The position numbers were made by a program, and so were the translations under genes. The notes below the pieces were generated by a model. It was not told the DNA's origin, did no database searches, and saw nothing but the letters and a program-made list of their open reading frames with translations. Source: Pseudomonas alcaligenes (GTDB lineage Bacteria > Pseudomonadota > Gammaproteobacteria > Pseudomonadales > Pseudomonadaceae). Taken from it: DNA of 64,000 bases. Of the stretch, positions 36,048 through 44,552 are shown piece by piece (the first letter of the stretch is position 1; every line of letters starts with the position of its first letter). Where the stretch lies: assembly GCF_014490745.1 (NCBI RefSeq), contig NZ_LZEU01000001.1, positions 3,251,501-3,315,500 on the forward strand. The letters run 5' to 3'.

Positions 36048-36075
36048 AAAAAAGCCGCCTACGGGCGGCTTTTTG
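36048..36075. terminator. Bidirectional terminator
   Basis: AAAAAAGCCGCC, loop TACG, GGCGGCTTTTT lies between the converging stress protein and DUF1289 genes. Confidence 0.9.
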
Positions 36076-36090
36076 CTACCTGAGTCAGGC

Positions 36091-36567
36091 TCAGACGCGG
36101 ATTTCCATACCCTCGCGCAGAAACTTCGGCGCGATGTAACGCTCGTAGTGCGCCTCGGAGAGCAGGAAGAATTCGCGATCGATGGCCTCGCGCAGATCAG
36201 GCAGCGGCCAATCGCGAAACTCCGGCAGCAGCGCCAGGCCATAGGCATCCAGGCGGTTGATCAGCCGCGAGGCGCGGGCGATCAGTTGATAGGCCCAGCA
36301 ATACTCCGACTGCTCCGGCACGAAGCGTACCTGGTGCTGCTCCAGCTGCTGGCGCAGCCGGGCGGCGTCGAACACCTCCAGCTTGCCTTCCATCACCTGC
36401 ACCAGCAGTTGCTCCAGGCGCCGCCAGACCGCGTGCTTCTCTTCTTCGGCATACAGGTTCCAGTTCACCACCTCATGGTGAAAGCGCTTGCAGCCGCGGC
36501 ATACAAGGTCGCCGTAAACGGTGGAACAGAGGCCGACGCAGGGCGTCTTGATGCGCTGATGGGGCAT
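36091..36567 (-). CDS. DUF1289 protein with Cys cluster
   Basis: A 158-aa protein. The N-terminal 50 residues are the DUF1289 domain, KTPCVGLCSTVYGDLVCRGCKR, whose four Cys probably bind iron-sulfur or zinc. The rest is helical and conserved in Pseudomonas (FVPEQSEYCWAYQLIARASRL). The function is unknown. It converges on the stress protein gene. Confidence 0.85.
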   Translation of the reverse strand: MPHQRIKTPCVGLCSTVYGDLVCRGCKRFHHEVVNWNLYAEEEKHAVWRRLEQLLVQVMEGKLEVFDAARLRQQLEQHQVRFVPEQSEYCWAYQLIARASRLINRLDAYGLALLPEFRDWPLPDLREAIDREFFLLSEAHYERYIAPKFLREGMEIRV

Positions 36568-37023
36568 GGCGGAAGGGACGATCAGGAAAACAGGCAGAGC
36601 ATATTAACGGCTTAGGCCAAGGGGGTCACCCTGACCGGACGGACACCTGGCGACCGATAGATCGCATCAGCAACCGCCCAGCGGCCGCATTGCCTCGGGC
36701 TTTGCGCTTAACTTTGCCGCGCTCTTCCAGTAGAATCGGCACGCCTTTTTAGGCGTCGATGTCCGTCAGAAGCTGTTTTCAAAGCGTCACGAGCACAGTT
36801 AATCCGCCAGGAACGACGTTGGCGCCAGGTCTGCGAGCCCTCCTCACGACCTGCGCCAGCCCTCATCGCCCCTGTTCCTGCGGCGTAAAACTTTGAAAAC
36901 AGCTTCTTGTATGAGGCTATCGACACACCGGCCGAGGTGCTCAAAAAGCTCCAAGGCGCAGTGTGCGATGGTTTTCTGGATGAGCGTCGCGAGCCACCGC
37001 GACCACTGATGAGGGTAATAACT
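36568..37023 (+). promoter_or_regulatory. Long acnB upstream region with promoter and 17-bp inverted repeat
   Basis: This 456-base gap holds a candidate promoter (TTAACT 36708-36713, 17 bases, TAGAAT 36731-36736), a small hairpin ACGCCT-TTTT-AGGCGT (36741-36756), and a perfect inverted repeat AGAAGCTGTTTTCAAAG (36768-36784) with its complement at 36891-36907. The latter two lie in the transcribed leader if the promoter is right, giving a leader of nearly 280 bases. No convincing gene is seen; a 78-codon minus-strand frame spans the repeat but has no ribosome site. Confidence 0.6.
36768..36907. repeat. 140-bp element bounded by perfect 17-bp inverted repeats
   Basis: Left arm 36768-36784 (AGAAGCTGTTTTCAAAG) and right arm 36891-36907 are perfect complements with 106 bases between. 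It could be a small non-autonomous mobile element (MITE-like) or a long-range RNA stem in the acnB leader. The arms are AT-rich against a GC-rich background. Confidence 0.7.
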
Positions 37024-39633
37024 GTGCTTGAAGCCTATCGCAAACATGTAGCAGAGCGTGCCGCCCAGGGTATTGCACCCCAGCCGCTAAACGCCGAACA
37101 AACTGCAGGCCTGGTAGAGCTGCTGAAGAATCCTCCGGCCGGCGAAGAAGCCTTCCTGGTCGACCTGCTCACCAATCGCGTTCCGCCGGGCGTCGACGAA
37201 GCCGCCTACGTCAAGGCCGGTTTCCTCTCCGCTGTCGCCAAGGGCGAAGCCAGCTCCCCGCTGGTCAGCAAGCAACACGCCATTGAGCTGCTGGGCACCA
37301 TGCAGGGCGGCTACAACATCGCCACCCTGGTCGAAATGCTGGACAACGCCGAGCTGTCCGCCGTTGCCGCCGAGCAACTGAAGCACACCCTGCTGATGTT
37401 CGACGCCTTCCACGACGTTGCCGAGAAAGCCAAGGCCGGCAATGCCAACGCCAAGGCCGTTCTGGCTTCCTGGGCCGATGGCGAGTGGTTCAAGAACCGC
37501 CCGGCCGTGCCTGAGAAAGTCACCCTGACCGTATTCAAGGTCACCGGCGAAACCAACACCGACGACCTGTCCCCGGCGCCTGACGCCTGGTCGCGTCCGG
37601 ACATCCCGCTGCACGCCCTGGCCATGCTGAAAATGGCCCGTGACGGCATCAACCCGGACGCTCCGGGTTCGGTCGGCCCGATCAAGCAGATGGAAGCCCT
37701 GAAAGCCAAAGGCTTCCCGGTTGCCTACGTCGGCGACGTAGTGGGTACCGGTTCTTCCCGTAAGTCCGCCACCAACTCGGTGCTGTGGTTCTTCGGCGAC
37801 GACATCCCCAACGTGCCGAACAAGCGCGCTGGTGGTTTCTGCTTCGGCACCAAGATCGCCCCGATCTTCTACAACACCATGGAAGACGCCGGCGCCCTGC
37901 CGATCGAATTCGACTGCACCAACCTGGCCATGGGCGACGTCATCGACGTATACCCGTACAAAGGCGAAGTACGCCGTAATGGCAGCAACGAACTGGTCAC
38001 CAGCTTCGAGCTGAAAACCGACGTACTGCTCGACGAAGTTCGCGCTGGCGGCCGTATCCCGCTGATCGTCGGCCGTGGCCTGACCGAGAAAGCCCGCGCC
38101 GAGCTGGGCCTGGGCGTCACCGACCTGTTCAAGAAACCGGTCGCTCCGGTCGACACCGGCAAGGGCTTCACCCTGGCCCAGAAGATGGTCGGCCGCGCCT
38201 GCGGTCTGCCGGAAGGCCAAGGCGTCCGTCCGGGCACCTACTGCGAACCGAAGATGACCACCGTCGGTTCCCAGGACACCACCGGCCCGATGACCCGCGA
38301 CGAGCTGAAAGACCTGGCCTGCCTGGGCTTCTCCGCTGACCTGGTGATGCAGTCCTTCTGCCACACCGCGGCTTATCCGAAGCCGATCGACGTCACCACC
38401 CACCACACCCTGCCGGACTTCATCATGACCCGCGGCGGCGTGTCCCTGCGTCCGGGCGACGGCATCATCCACAGCTGGCTGAACCGCATGCTGCTGCCGG
38501 ATACCGTGGGCACCGGTGGCGACTCGCACACCCGCTTCCCGATGGGCATCTCCTTCCCGGCCGGTTCCGGCCTGGTCGCCTTCGCCGCAGCCACCGGCGT
38601 CATGCCGCTGGACATGCCGGAGTCGGTACTGGTGCGCTTCAAGGGCAAGCTGCAACCGGGCATCACCCTGCGTGACCTGGTTCATGCCATCCCCTACTAC
38701 GCCATCCAGCAGGGCCTCCTGACTGTCGAGAAGAAAGGCAAGAAGAACATCTTCTCCGGCCGCATCCTCGAAATCGAAGGTCTCAACGAGCTGACCGTCG
38801 AGCAGGCTTTCGAGCTGTCCGACGCCTCCGCCGAGCGTTCCGCTGCCGGTTGCACCATCAAGCTGCCGGAAAGCGCCATCGCCGAGTACCTGAAGTCGAA
38901 CATCACCCTGCTGCGCTGGATGATCAGCGAAGGCTACGGCGATGCCCGCACCCTGGAACGTCGCGCCCAAGCGATGGAAGCCTGGCTGGCCAACCCGCAA
39001 CTGCTGGAAGGCGACAAAGATGCCGAATACGCCGCCGTGATCGAGATCGATCTGGCCGACGTGAAAGAGCCGGTACTCTGCGCGCCGAACGACCCGGACG
39101 ACGCCCGCCTGCTGTCCAGCGTACAAGGCCGCAAGATCGATGAAGTGTTCATCGGTTCCTGCATGACCAACATCGGTCACTTCCGTGCTGCCGGCAAACT
39201 GCTGGACAAGGTCAAGGGTGGCATTCCGACCCGTCTGTGGCTGGCTCCGCCGACCAAGATGGACGCCCACCAACTGACCGAAGAAGGCTACTACGGCATC
39301 TACGGCAAGGCTGGCGCGCGCATGGAAATGCCGGGCTGCTCGCTGTGCATGGGTAACCAGGCTCGCGTCCAGACCGGTTCGACCGTGGTCTCCACCTCGA
39401 CCCGTAACTTCCCGAACCGCCTGGGCGACGCTACCGATGTGTTCCTGGCCTCTGCCGAACTGGCTGCGGTCGCTTCGATCATCGGCAAGCTGCCGACCGT
39501 CGAGGAGTACATGGAGTACGCGAAGAACATCGACAGCATGGCTGCCGACGTTTACCGCTACCTGAGCTTCGACCAGATCGCCGAGTTCCGCGAAGCCGCG
39601 GCCAGCGCGAACATCCCGGTCGTGCAAGCCTAA
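37024..39633 (+). CDS. acnB: Aconitate hydratase B
   Basis: An 869-aa TCA-cycle aconitase, bifunctional with 2-methylisocitrate. It starts at the GTG at 37024 with GAGGG upstream, giving [17 protein letters not shown], the usual AcnB N-terminus. HEAT-like domain, then the swivelling domain ([20 protein letters not shown]), then the catalytic domains with cluster ligands in [14 protein letters not shown] and [13 protein letters not shown]. Codon use looks more biased than in the neighbours, as expected for high expression. Flanked by a long leader and a terminator. Confidence 0.96.
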   Translation: MLEAYRKHVAERAAQGIAPQPLNAEQTAGLVELLKNPPAGEEAFLVDLLTNRVPPGVDEAAYVKAGFLSAVAKGEASSPLVSKQHAIELLGTMQGGYNIATLVEMLDNAELSAVAAEQLKHTLLMFDAFHDVAEKAKAGNANAKAVLASWADGEWFKNRPAVPEKVTLTVFKVTGETNTDDLSPAPDAWSRPDIPLHALAMLKMARDGINPDAPGSVGPIKQMEALKAKGFPVAYVGDVVGTGSSRKSATNSVLWFFGDDIPNVPNKRAGGFCFGTKIAPIFYNTMEDAGALPIEFDCTNLAMGDVIDVYPYKGEVRRNGSNELVTSFELKTDVLLDEVRAGGRIPLIVGRGLTEKARAELGLGVTDLFKKPVAPVDTGKGFTLAQKMVGRACGLPEGQGVRPGTYCEPKMTTVGSQDTTGPMTRDELKDLACLGFSADLVMQSFCHTAAYPKPIDVTTHHTLPDFIMTRGGVSLRPGDGIIHSWLNRMLLPDTVGTGGDSHTRFPMGISFPAGSGLVAFAAATGVMPLDMPESVLVRFKGKLQPGITLRDLVHAIPYYAIQQGLLTVEKKGKKNIFSGRILEIEGLNELTVEQAFELSDASAERSAAGCTIKLPESAIAEYLKSNITLLRWMISEGYGDARTLERRAQAMEAWLANPQLLEGDKDAEYAAVIEIDLADVKEPVLCAPNDPDDARLLSSVQGRKIDEVFIGSCMTNIGHFRAAGKLLDKVKGGIPTRLWLAPPTKMDAHQLTEEGYYGIYGKAGARMEMPGCSLCMGNQARVQTGSTVVSTSTRNFPNRLGDATDVFLASAELAAVASIIGKLPTVEEYMEYAKNIDSMAADVYRYLSFDQIAEFREAAASANIPVVQA

Positions 39634-39653
39634 GCGTCACCGGCAACCAGAAG

Positions 39654-39681
39654 AGCCCCGCCTAGTGCGGGGCTTTTTCTT
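39654..39681 (+). terminator. Terminator of acnB
   Basis: AGCCCCGC, short loop, GCGGGGCTTTTTCTTTT directly follows acnB. Confidence 0.93.
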
Positions 39682-39773
39682 TTCCACCGCCTTGCGGGCA
39701 GTTCGGCAGGAGCTAACTTTCTTCGGGTGGGTCGGCGCTTCCGACCCCGCTTCGACCATCAGGGAGTGCATCA

Positions 39774-39980
39774 ATGAAATACTGGCTTCTCACCTGCTGC
39801 CTGCTCGCCCTGAGCGGCTGCTCCAGCGAATACATCATCACCACCACCGACGGCCAGATGCTCACCAGCCATGGCAAGCCGGAACTGGATCGCGATACCG
39901 GCATGCTCGAATTCGAAGACAGCGAAGGCCGCGTGCAGCAGATTCCACAAGCCAACGTGAAGCAGATGCTGGAACGCTGA
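39774..39980 (+). CDS. YgdI/YgdR-family small lipoprotein
   Basis: A 68-aa protein with a lipoprotein signal (LLTCCLLALSGC; Cys18 as lipidation site), then SSEYIITTTDGQMLTSHGKPELD, the YgdI/YgdR SH3-like domain. An envelope protein of unknown function. Monocistronic, with a terminator right after it. Confidence 0.9.
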   Translation: MKYWLLTCCLLALSGCSSEYIITTTDGQMLTSHGKPELDRDTGMLEFEDSEGRVQQIPQANVKQMLER

Positions 39981-39999
39981 ACGCCCCTTACAGCAGCAC

Positions 40000-40027
40000 A
40001 GAACCCCGCCATGGCGGGGTTCTTTTT
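40000..40027 (+). terminator. Terminator of the small lipoprotein gene
   Basis: AGAACCCCGCC, loop, GGCGGGGTTCTTTTT. Confidence 0.92.
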
Positions 40028-40042
40028 GCCCGCCGAGAATGC

Positions 40043-40058
40043 TGGCATATCGCTTGCT
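40043..40058 (+). promoter_or_regulatory. Sigma-54 promoter of nasST
   Basis: TGGCATATCGCTTGCT matches the sigma-54 consensus TGGCAYR-N4-TTGCW at every fixed position. The predicted start near 40070 lies just before the hexaloop RNA. This implies NtrC-dependent, nitrogen-limited expression. Confidence 0.82.
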
Positions 40059-40080
40059 TGAGCATTGCCAACATAACTCT

Positions 40081-40160
40081 CTCCAACGGCGGAGTCAGTT
40101 CATAGACAATGGCGTCGTTTCTGGTTACCCAACCGCGGTAACCGGGACGGCGCCTTTTTG
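40081..40160 (+). ncRNA. ANTAR-target dual hexaloop leader with terminator, upstream of nasS
   Basis: Hairpin 1 is CTCC-AACGGC-GGAG (40081-40094) and hairpin 2 is GAC-AATGGC-GTC (40105-40116). Both six-base loops have A at position 1 and G at position 4, as required by ANTAR proteins. Hairpin 2 overlaps the 5' arm of an 18-bp terminator stem (about 40111-40155, one bulge) followed by TTTTT. This is the arrangement of NasT/NasR antitermination leaders: binding of the ANTAR protein would prevent the terminator. Confidence 0.82.
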
Positions 40161-40181
40161 TTCAACGGCGGAACAAAGCAC

Positions 40182-41396
40182 ATGAGCACGAACGACACTA
40201 CCCGTAGCGACAACCTGGCCTGGGTCGCAGGCAGCGATGCCCCGGAAAAGAGCGCCTTGAACCTGGGCTTCATGGCCCTCACCGACTCGGCTTCGCTGAT
40301 CGTCGCCGCCACCCAGGGCTTCGCCCAGCCCTACGGCCTGACGCTCAACCTGCAGCGCCAGGCCTCCTGGGCCACCCTGCGCGACAAACTGCTGTCCGGC
40401 GAGCTGGATGCGGCCCAGGCCCTGTACGGCCAGGTCTACGGCATTCACCTCGGCCTCAGCGGCCCGGCCACCGACATGGCCATCCTCATGGGCCTGTGCC
40501 AGAACGGCCAGGCGATCAACCTCTCCGAGCCACTTAAGCGTGCCGGGGTGAACAGCGCCGAGGCACTGGCCAGCCGTGTGCGCCAGAGTGGTGCAAAACT
40601 GACCTTCGCCCAGACCTTCCCCACCGGCACCCATGCCATGTGGCTGAACTACTGGCTGGCCGCCCAGGGCATCCATCCGCTGGAAGACGTCAACACCGTG
40701 GTGGTGCCACCCTCGCAGATGGTCGCCCACCTCAAGGCCGCGCGCATCGACGGCTTCTGCGCCGGCGGTCCCTGGGGCGCCCTGGCGGTCGACGAGGAAC
40801 AGGGGTTCACTCTCGCCACCAGCCAGATGATCTGGGCCGATCACCCGGAGAAAGTCCTCGGCGTCACCCGCGAATTCGTCGAACAGTACCCCAACACCGC
40901 GCGCGCCCTGACCATGGCTGTGCTCGAAGCCAGCCGCTTCATCGACGAGAATGAAGAGAACAAGCGCAGCACCGCCCAGCTGATCAGCGGCAGCGACTAC
41001 GTCGACGCCCCGCTGTCGACCATCGAGCCGCGCTTCCTCGGCCAGTACCAGGACGGCATCGGCCACGCCTGGCTGGATGCCCACCCACTGCGCTTCTTCG
41101 CCAATGGCGAGGTGACCATGCCCTGGCTGTCCGACGGCATGTGGTTCATGACCCAGTTCCGCCGCTGGGGCCTGCTCAAGGACGACCCGGACTACCTCGG
41201 CATTGCCCGGCAGATCCACCAGCTCGAGCTGTACCGGCAGGCCGCCGAGGCACTGGACATTGCCGTACCGGACAGCGCCATGCGCCGCTCCACCCTGCTT
41301 GACGGCAGCGTCTGGGACGGCAGCGACCCGGTTGGCTATGCCCAGAGTTTCGCCATTCATGCCCGCAGCGGTCACACCGCGCCCATCGCCCTGTAA
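40182..41396 (+). CDS. nasS: Nitrate sensor NasS (signal-less NrtA paralogue)
   Basis: A 404-aa protein of the NrtA/CmpA nitrate-binding family without any signal peptide, thus cytoplasmic. LTFAQTFPTGTHAMWLNYWL and EKVLGVTREFVEQYPNTARAL are shared almost exactly with the NrtA at 44.7 kb. NasS binds nitrate or nitrite; without ligand it holds NasT inactive. It starts at the ATG at 40182 and is followed by nasT after 12 bases. Sigma-54 promoter and ANTAR leader lie upstream. Confidence 0.92.
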   Translation: MSTNDTTRSDNLAWVAGSDAPEKSALNLGFMALTDSASLIVAATQGFAQPYGLTLNLQRQASWATLRDKLLSGELDAAQALYGQVYGIHLGLSGPATDMAILMGLCQNGQAINLSEPLKRAGVNSAEALASRVRQSGAKLTFAQTFPTGTHAMWLNYWLAAQGIHPLEDVNTVVVPPSQMVAHLKAARIDGFCAGGPWGALAVDEEQGFTLATSQMIWADHPEKVLGVTREFVEQYPNTARALTMAVLEASRFIDENEENKRSTAQLISGSDYVDAPLSTIEPRFLGQYQDGIGHAWLDAHPLRFFANGEVTMPWLSDGMWFMTQFRRWGLLKDDPDYLGIARQIHQLELYRQAAEALDIAVPDSAMRRSTLLDGSVWDGSDPVGYAQSFAIHARSGHTAPIAL

Positions 41397-41408
41397 CGGA
41401 ACACCGAC

Positions 41409-41987
41409 ATGCTGCGAATTCTCCTGATCAACGACACCCCGAAGAAGGTCGGCCGCCTGAAAAGCGCGCTGATCGAGGCGGGCTTCGAGGTCATCGACGA
41501 GTCCGGGCTGACCATCGACCTGCCCGAACGCGTCGAGGCCGTGCGCCCCGACGTGATCCTGATCGATACCGAGTCGCCCGGACGCGATGTGATGGAACAG
41601 GTGGTGCTGGTGACCCGCGACCAGCCCCGCCCGATCGTCATGTTCACCGACGAACACGACCCCAGCGTGATGCGCCAGGCGATCCAGTCCGGAGTCAGCG
41701 CCTATATCGTCGAAGGCATCCACGCCCAGCGCCTGCAGCCGATCCTTGACGTAGCCATGGCCCGCTTCGAGAGCGATCAGGCCCTGCGCGCCCAGCTGCA
41801 GGCTCGCGACGAGCAACTGGCCGAGCGCAAGCGCATCGAACTGGCCAAGGGCCTGCTGATGAAGATGAAAAGCTGCAACGAGGAAGACGCCTACACCCTG
41901 ATGCGCCGCCAGGCCATGAGCCGCCAGCAGAAGCTGATCCAGGTGGCTGAGCAGATCATCGCCATGCACGACATGCTGGGTAACTGA
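41409..41987 (+). CDS. nasT: ANTAR antiterminator NasT
   Basis: A 192-aa response-regulator-like protein. The receiver domain (LRILLINDTPKKVGRLKSAL, Asp53 in ILIDTESP) has no cognate kinase here and is controlled by NasS. The C-terminal ANTAR domain (LAERKRIELAKGLLMKMKSC, EEDAYTLMRRQAMSRQQKLI) binds dual hexaloop RNA and prevents termination. Its targets are evidently the leaders at 40.1 and 44.55 kb. It forms an operon with nasS. Confidence 0.94.
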   Translation: MLRILLINDTPKKVGRLKSALIEAGFEVIDESGLTIDLPERVEAVRPDVILIDTESPGRDVMEQVVLVTRDQPRPIVMFTDEHDPSVMRQAIQSGVSAYIVEGIHAQRLQPILDVAMARFESDQALRAQLQARDEQLAERKRIELAKGLLMKMKSCNEEDAYTLMRRQAMSRQQKLIQVAEQIIAMHDMLGN

Positions 41988-42003
41988 GCCCGGCAACTGT
42001 AGC

Positions 42004-42035
42004 GCCTGTCCACACCGCGACTGTGCTGGACAGGC
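42004..42035 (+). other. Hairpin after nasT
   Basis: GCCTGTCC (42004-42011) pairs with GGACAGGC (42028-42035). No U tract follows, so it is only a possible Rho-linked terminator or RNA end protector, lying in the nasT-alaC gap. Confidence 0.4.
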
Positions 42036-42127
42036 CGGCAAGGCTTCTCGTATCTTCCTCGCCAGGTTGCCACATGCAGCCAACGTCGCTCGGACGGTTC
42101 CGGGCGCTTACGTACTCCGAGGAAAGC

Positions 42128-43363
42128 ATGGCTGACAATGCCAAGCGCCGCTTTGCGCGCATCGATCGTCTCCCCCCCTACGTTTTCAACATCACCGCCG
42201 AACTGAAGATGGCCGCCCGCCGCCGTGGCGAGGACATCATCGACTTCAGCATGGGCAACCCCGATGGCGCCACACCGCCGCACATAGTCGAGAAGCTGGT
42301 GCAGGTCGCCCAGCGCGAAGACACCCACGGCTACTCCACTTCCCGTGGTATCCCGCGCCTGCGCCGCGCCATCTCGCGCTGGTACAAGGATCGCTATGAC
42401 GTGGAGATCGATCCGGAAAGCGAGGCCATCGTCACCATCGGTTCCAAGGAAGGCCTGGCGCACCTGATGCTGGCCACCCTGGATCATGGTGACACCGTGC
42501 TGGTACCCAACCCCAGCTACCCGATCCACATCTATGGCGCGGTAATCGCCGGCGCCCAGGTGCGCTCGGTACCGCTGGTGCCTGGCGTGGACTTCTTCGC
42601 CGAGCTGGAACGGGCCATCCGCGAGTCGATCCCCAAGCCGAAGATGATGATCCTCGGCTTCCCCTCCAACCCCACCGCGCAGTGCGTGGAGCTGGACTTC
42701 TTCGAACGCGTGGTGAGCCTGGCCAAGCAGTACGACGTGCTGGTGATCCACGACCTGGCCTACGCCGACATTGTCTACGACGGCTGGAAGGCACCGTCGA
42801 TCATGCAGGTGGAAGGCGCCAAGGATATCGCCGTGGAGTTCTTCACCCTGTCCAAGAGCTACAACATGGCCGGCTGGCGTATCGGCTTCATGGTCGGCAA
42901 CCCGGAGCTGGTCAGCGCTCTGGCGCGGATCAAGAGCTACCACGACTACGGCACCTTCACCCCGCTGCAGGTAGCCGCCATCGCCGCCCTGGAAGGCGAC
43001 CAGCAGTGCGTGCGCGATATCGCCGAGCAGTATCGGCAGCGCCGCAACATGCTGGTCAAGGGCCTGCACGAGGCCGGCTGGATGGTGGAGAAGCCCAAGG
43101 CGTCGATGTACATCTGGGCCAAGATCCCCGAACCCTACGCCCACCTGGGTTCGCTGGAGTTCGCCAAGAAGCTGCTGCTGGAGGCCAAGGTCTGCGTCTC
43201 GCCGGGCCTGGGTTTCGGTGATTACGGCGACGACCACGTGCGCTTCGCCCTGATCGAGAACCAGGATCGCACCCGCCAGGCCATCCGCGGGATCAAGGCG
43301 ATGTTCCGTGCCGACGGCCTGCTGCCGGCCGCTCCCGCCAAGTCGCGCAAGGCCGAAGACTAA
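42128..43363 (+). CDS. alaC: Alanine transaminase AlaC
   Basis: A 411-aa fold-type I PLP aminotransferase making alanine from pyruvate and glutamate. It has YSTSRGIPRLRRAISRWY near the N-terminus, FPSNPTAQCVELDFFE, and the PLP-binding Lys in TLSKSYNMAGWRIGFMVG. The ATG at 42128 has GAGGAAAG upstream. It sits between nasST and nrtABC but has its own gap of 140 bases and is not clearly part of the nitrate circuit. Confidence 0.92.
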   Translation: MADNAKRRFARIDRLPPYVFNITAELKMAARRRGEDIIDFSMGNPDGATPPHIVEKLVQVAQREDTHGYSTSRGIPRLRRAISRWYKDRYDVEIDPESEAIVTIGSKEGLAHLMLATLDHGDTVLVPNPSYPIHIYGAVIAGAQVRSVPLVPGVDFFAELERAIRESIPKPKMMILGFPSNPTAQCVELDFFERVVSLAKQYDVLVIHDLAYADIVYDGWKAPSIMQVEGAKDIAVEFFTLSKSYNMAGWRIGFMVGNPELVSALARIKSYHDYGTFTPLQVAAIAALEGDQQCVRDIAEQYRQRRNMLVKGLHEAGWMVEKPKASMYIWAKIPEPYAHLGSLEFAKKLLLEAKVCVSPGLGFGDYGDDHVRFALIENQDRTRQAIRGIKAMFRADGLLPAAPAKSRKAED

Positions 43364-43378
43364 GCCCGGTGCAAATCA

Positions 43379-43408
43379 GCGAGCCCGCGGCTTCAGCTGT
43401 GGGCTCGC
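43379..43408. other. Hairpin between converging genes
   Basis: GCGAGCCC (43379-43386) pairs with GGGCTCGC (43401-43408), between the converging alaC and lipoprotein genes; possibly a terminator without a strong U tract. Confidence 0.45.
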
Positions 43409-43412
43409 GCTC

Positions 43413-43799
43413 TCACCCCGAATAATCCAGCGCCGTCCAGGCGCGCCCCAGACCACTGGCGATCCGGCAGCCGGGGCGCTCCAGGGCATCCGCATGCCCC
43501 TGGGCCAGGCGGGTCACCTCGCCCTGGCCGCTGCGCTCGGTGAGCCACTGCAGGCGCCCGCAATGGGGCGTATCGATCACATAGCTGGCGGCGATGCTGG
43601 AGTGCTGACTGGGCAGCCGCACTACGTCCAGCACCCTGCCCGCCTCCTCGACCCGCCGCCCATCCGACACCAGCACGGCCCAGGCCTCGCCCCCTTCGAT
43701 CACCAGATAGGCGCCATTGGCCTTGGGTTGCTCCAGCTGCGGCTGGGCACAGCCTGCCAGCAGGGCCAATAGCACAATTGTCATCAGCTTGCGGTGCAT
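43413..43799 (-). CDS. Putative lipoprotein of unknown function
   Basis: A 128-aa protein with a lipoprotein signal (MTIVLLALLAGC, lipidated Cys at residue 17 when started at 43799). Two later Cys (PHCGRL and PGCRIA) could pair. No family recognised. GAGGAG lies ten bases before the ATG. It is transcribed away from the LexA-box gene. Confidence 0.72.
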   Translation of the reverse strand: MHRKLMTIVLLALLAGCAQPQLEQPKANGAYLVIEGGEAWAVLVSDGRRVEEAGRVLDVVRLPSQHSSIAASYVIDTPHCGRLQWLTERSGQGEVTRLAQGHADALERPGCRIASGLGRAWTALDYSG

Positions 43800-43854
43800 A
43801 TAGGGCGACTCCTCTTGCGGTGACTCGCGAACGGGATCGATCAGCAGTGCGTAG

Positions 43855-43888
43855 CTGTACTATTATCCAGCACTGTTTATTTGTACAG
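43855..43888 (+). promoter_or_regulatory. Tandem LexA (SOS) boxes
   Basis: CTGTTTATTTGTACAG (43873-43888) fits the LexA consensus CTGT-N8-ACAG exactly. CTGTACTATTATCCAG (43855-43870), two bases upstream, fits with one mismatch. They lie 75-105 bases before the ATG at 43962, in the divergent gap. Confidence 0.78.
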
Positions 43889-43961
43889 CACTTTTCGCTT
43901 AATCTAGCCGGCATCCCTGCAAGCCCTCGGGGACGCCCGTCGAATCCACAGGAGCATCGCG

Positions 43962-44288
43962 ATGCTGGACGTACTGCAACTGAAGAACAAAGTGAACCAG
44001 ATGCCTCTGGAGCAGGTGCATGGCCTGGTTGCCGAGCTGCAACTGGAGGGGCTGGTGACCGGCAAGAGCACCCCTTTCAAGCGCGAGCACTTCAATACCT
44101 GTTTTGCCGAGATCGAAGCCCTGCTGCAGCGGGCCGGCTACCACCGGCAGCTGGATGTGATCGGCTACCAGGGCCAGGCCTATGCCCTGTATGACCCCTC
44201 GCGCTGGGAGGCGGTACAGGTGCTGCGCGGGCTCAAGGAGTATGTCGAAGCGGCCCAGGTATACACACCAGTACGCCAGAGAGGCTGA
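43962..44288 (+). CDS. Uncharacterised 108-aa protein, probable SOS gene
   Basis: Not recognised as a known family. Soluble, mixed charge: LDVLQLKNKVNQMPLEQVHG at the N-terminus, then GKSTPFKREHFNTCFAEIEA and a C-terminal YDPSRWEAVQVLRGLKEYVE. No signal peptide or membrane helix. AGGAG is well spaced before the ATG. Tandem LexA boxes upstream suggest DNA-damage induction. What it does is unknown; it is isolated between an unrelated lipoprotein gene and the nrt leader. Confidence 0.75.
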   Translation: MLDVLQLKNKVNQMPLEQVHGLVAELQLEGLVTGKSTPFKREHFNTCFAEIEALLQRAGYHRQLDVIGYQGQAYALYDPSRWEAVQVLRGLKEYVEAAQVYTPVRQRG

Positions 44289-44508
44289 AAGCGGTGCGGA
44301 CAAAAGCGCACCGCGACGCGCCATGAGACTCCGTTGCTGCCCCAACAAGGGCGCAGCAGCGCCGCATTGAAGCCCTTCCCGGCTGGCACCCGGCAACCCG
44401 CGCACGCCCCTGCCACACACCTAAGTCGATGATTTAAAAGCCGTCCGCCATCCGCGCGGACGAAGCAAGCGTTTCTCTCACAGCCCATCCAGGGCTCCTG
44501 CGAAAAAC
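44289..44508. other. Non-coding stretch between the SOS gene and the nrt promoter
   Basis: About 220 bases without a gene. No terminator with a U tract was found for the upstream gene. The stretch probably contains NtrC enhancer sites for the sigma-54 promoter at 44509, but no clear palindrome of the GCACC-N-GGTGC type was recognised. Confidence 0.4.
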
Positions 44509-44524
44509 TGGCAAGGCCTTTGCA
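44509..44524 (+). promoter_or_regulatory. Sigma-54 promoter of nrtABC
   Basis: TGGCAAGGCCTTTGCA fits TGGCAYR-N4-TTGCW with one deviation (A for Y). The predicted start near 44535 lies just upstream of the dual hexaloop RNA, the same layout as before nasS. Confidence 0.82.
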
Positions 44525-44552
44525 CTCACTCTCCGTAGATTCCTGCGCAGCA

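Noticed and set aside
36708..36944. A 78-codon minus-strand frame in the acnB leader
   Set aside because: It has no ribosome site or family, and its sequence is determined by the inverted repeat element. It is kept only as part of the non-coding description.
37087..39627. An 846-codon minus-strand frame opposite acnB
   Set aside because: It mirrors the acnB codons. The plus strand encodes a complete aconitase, and the antisense product is rich in Gly/His/Gln with no domain.
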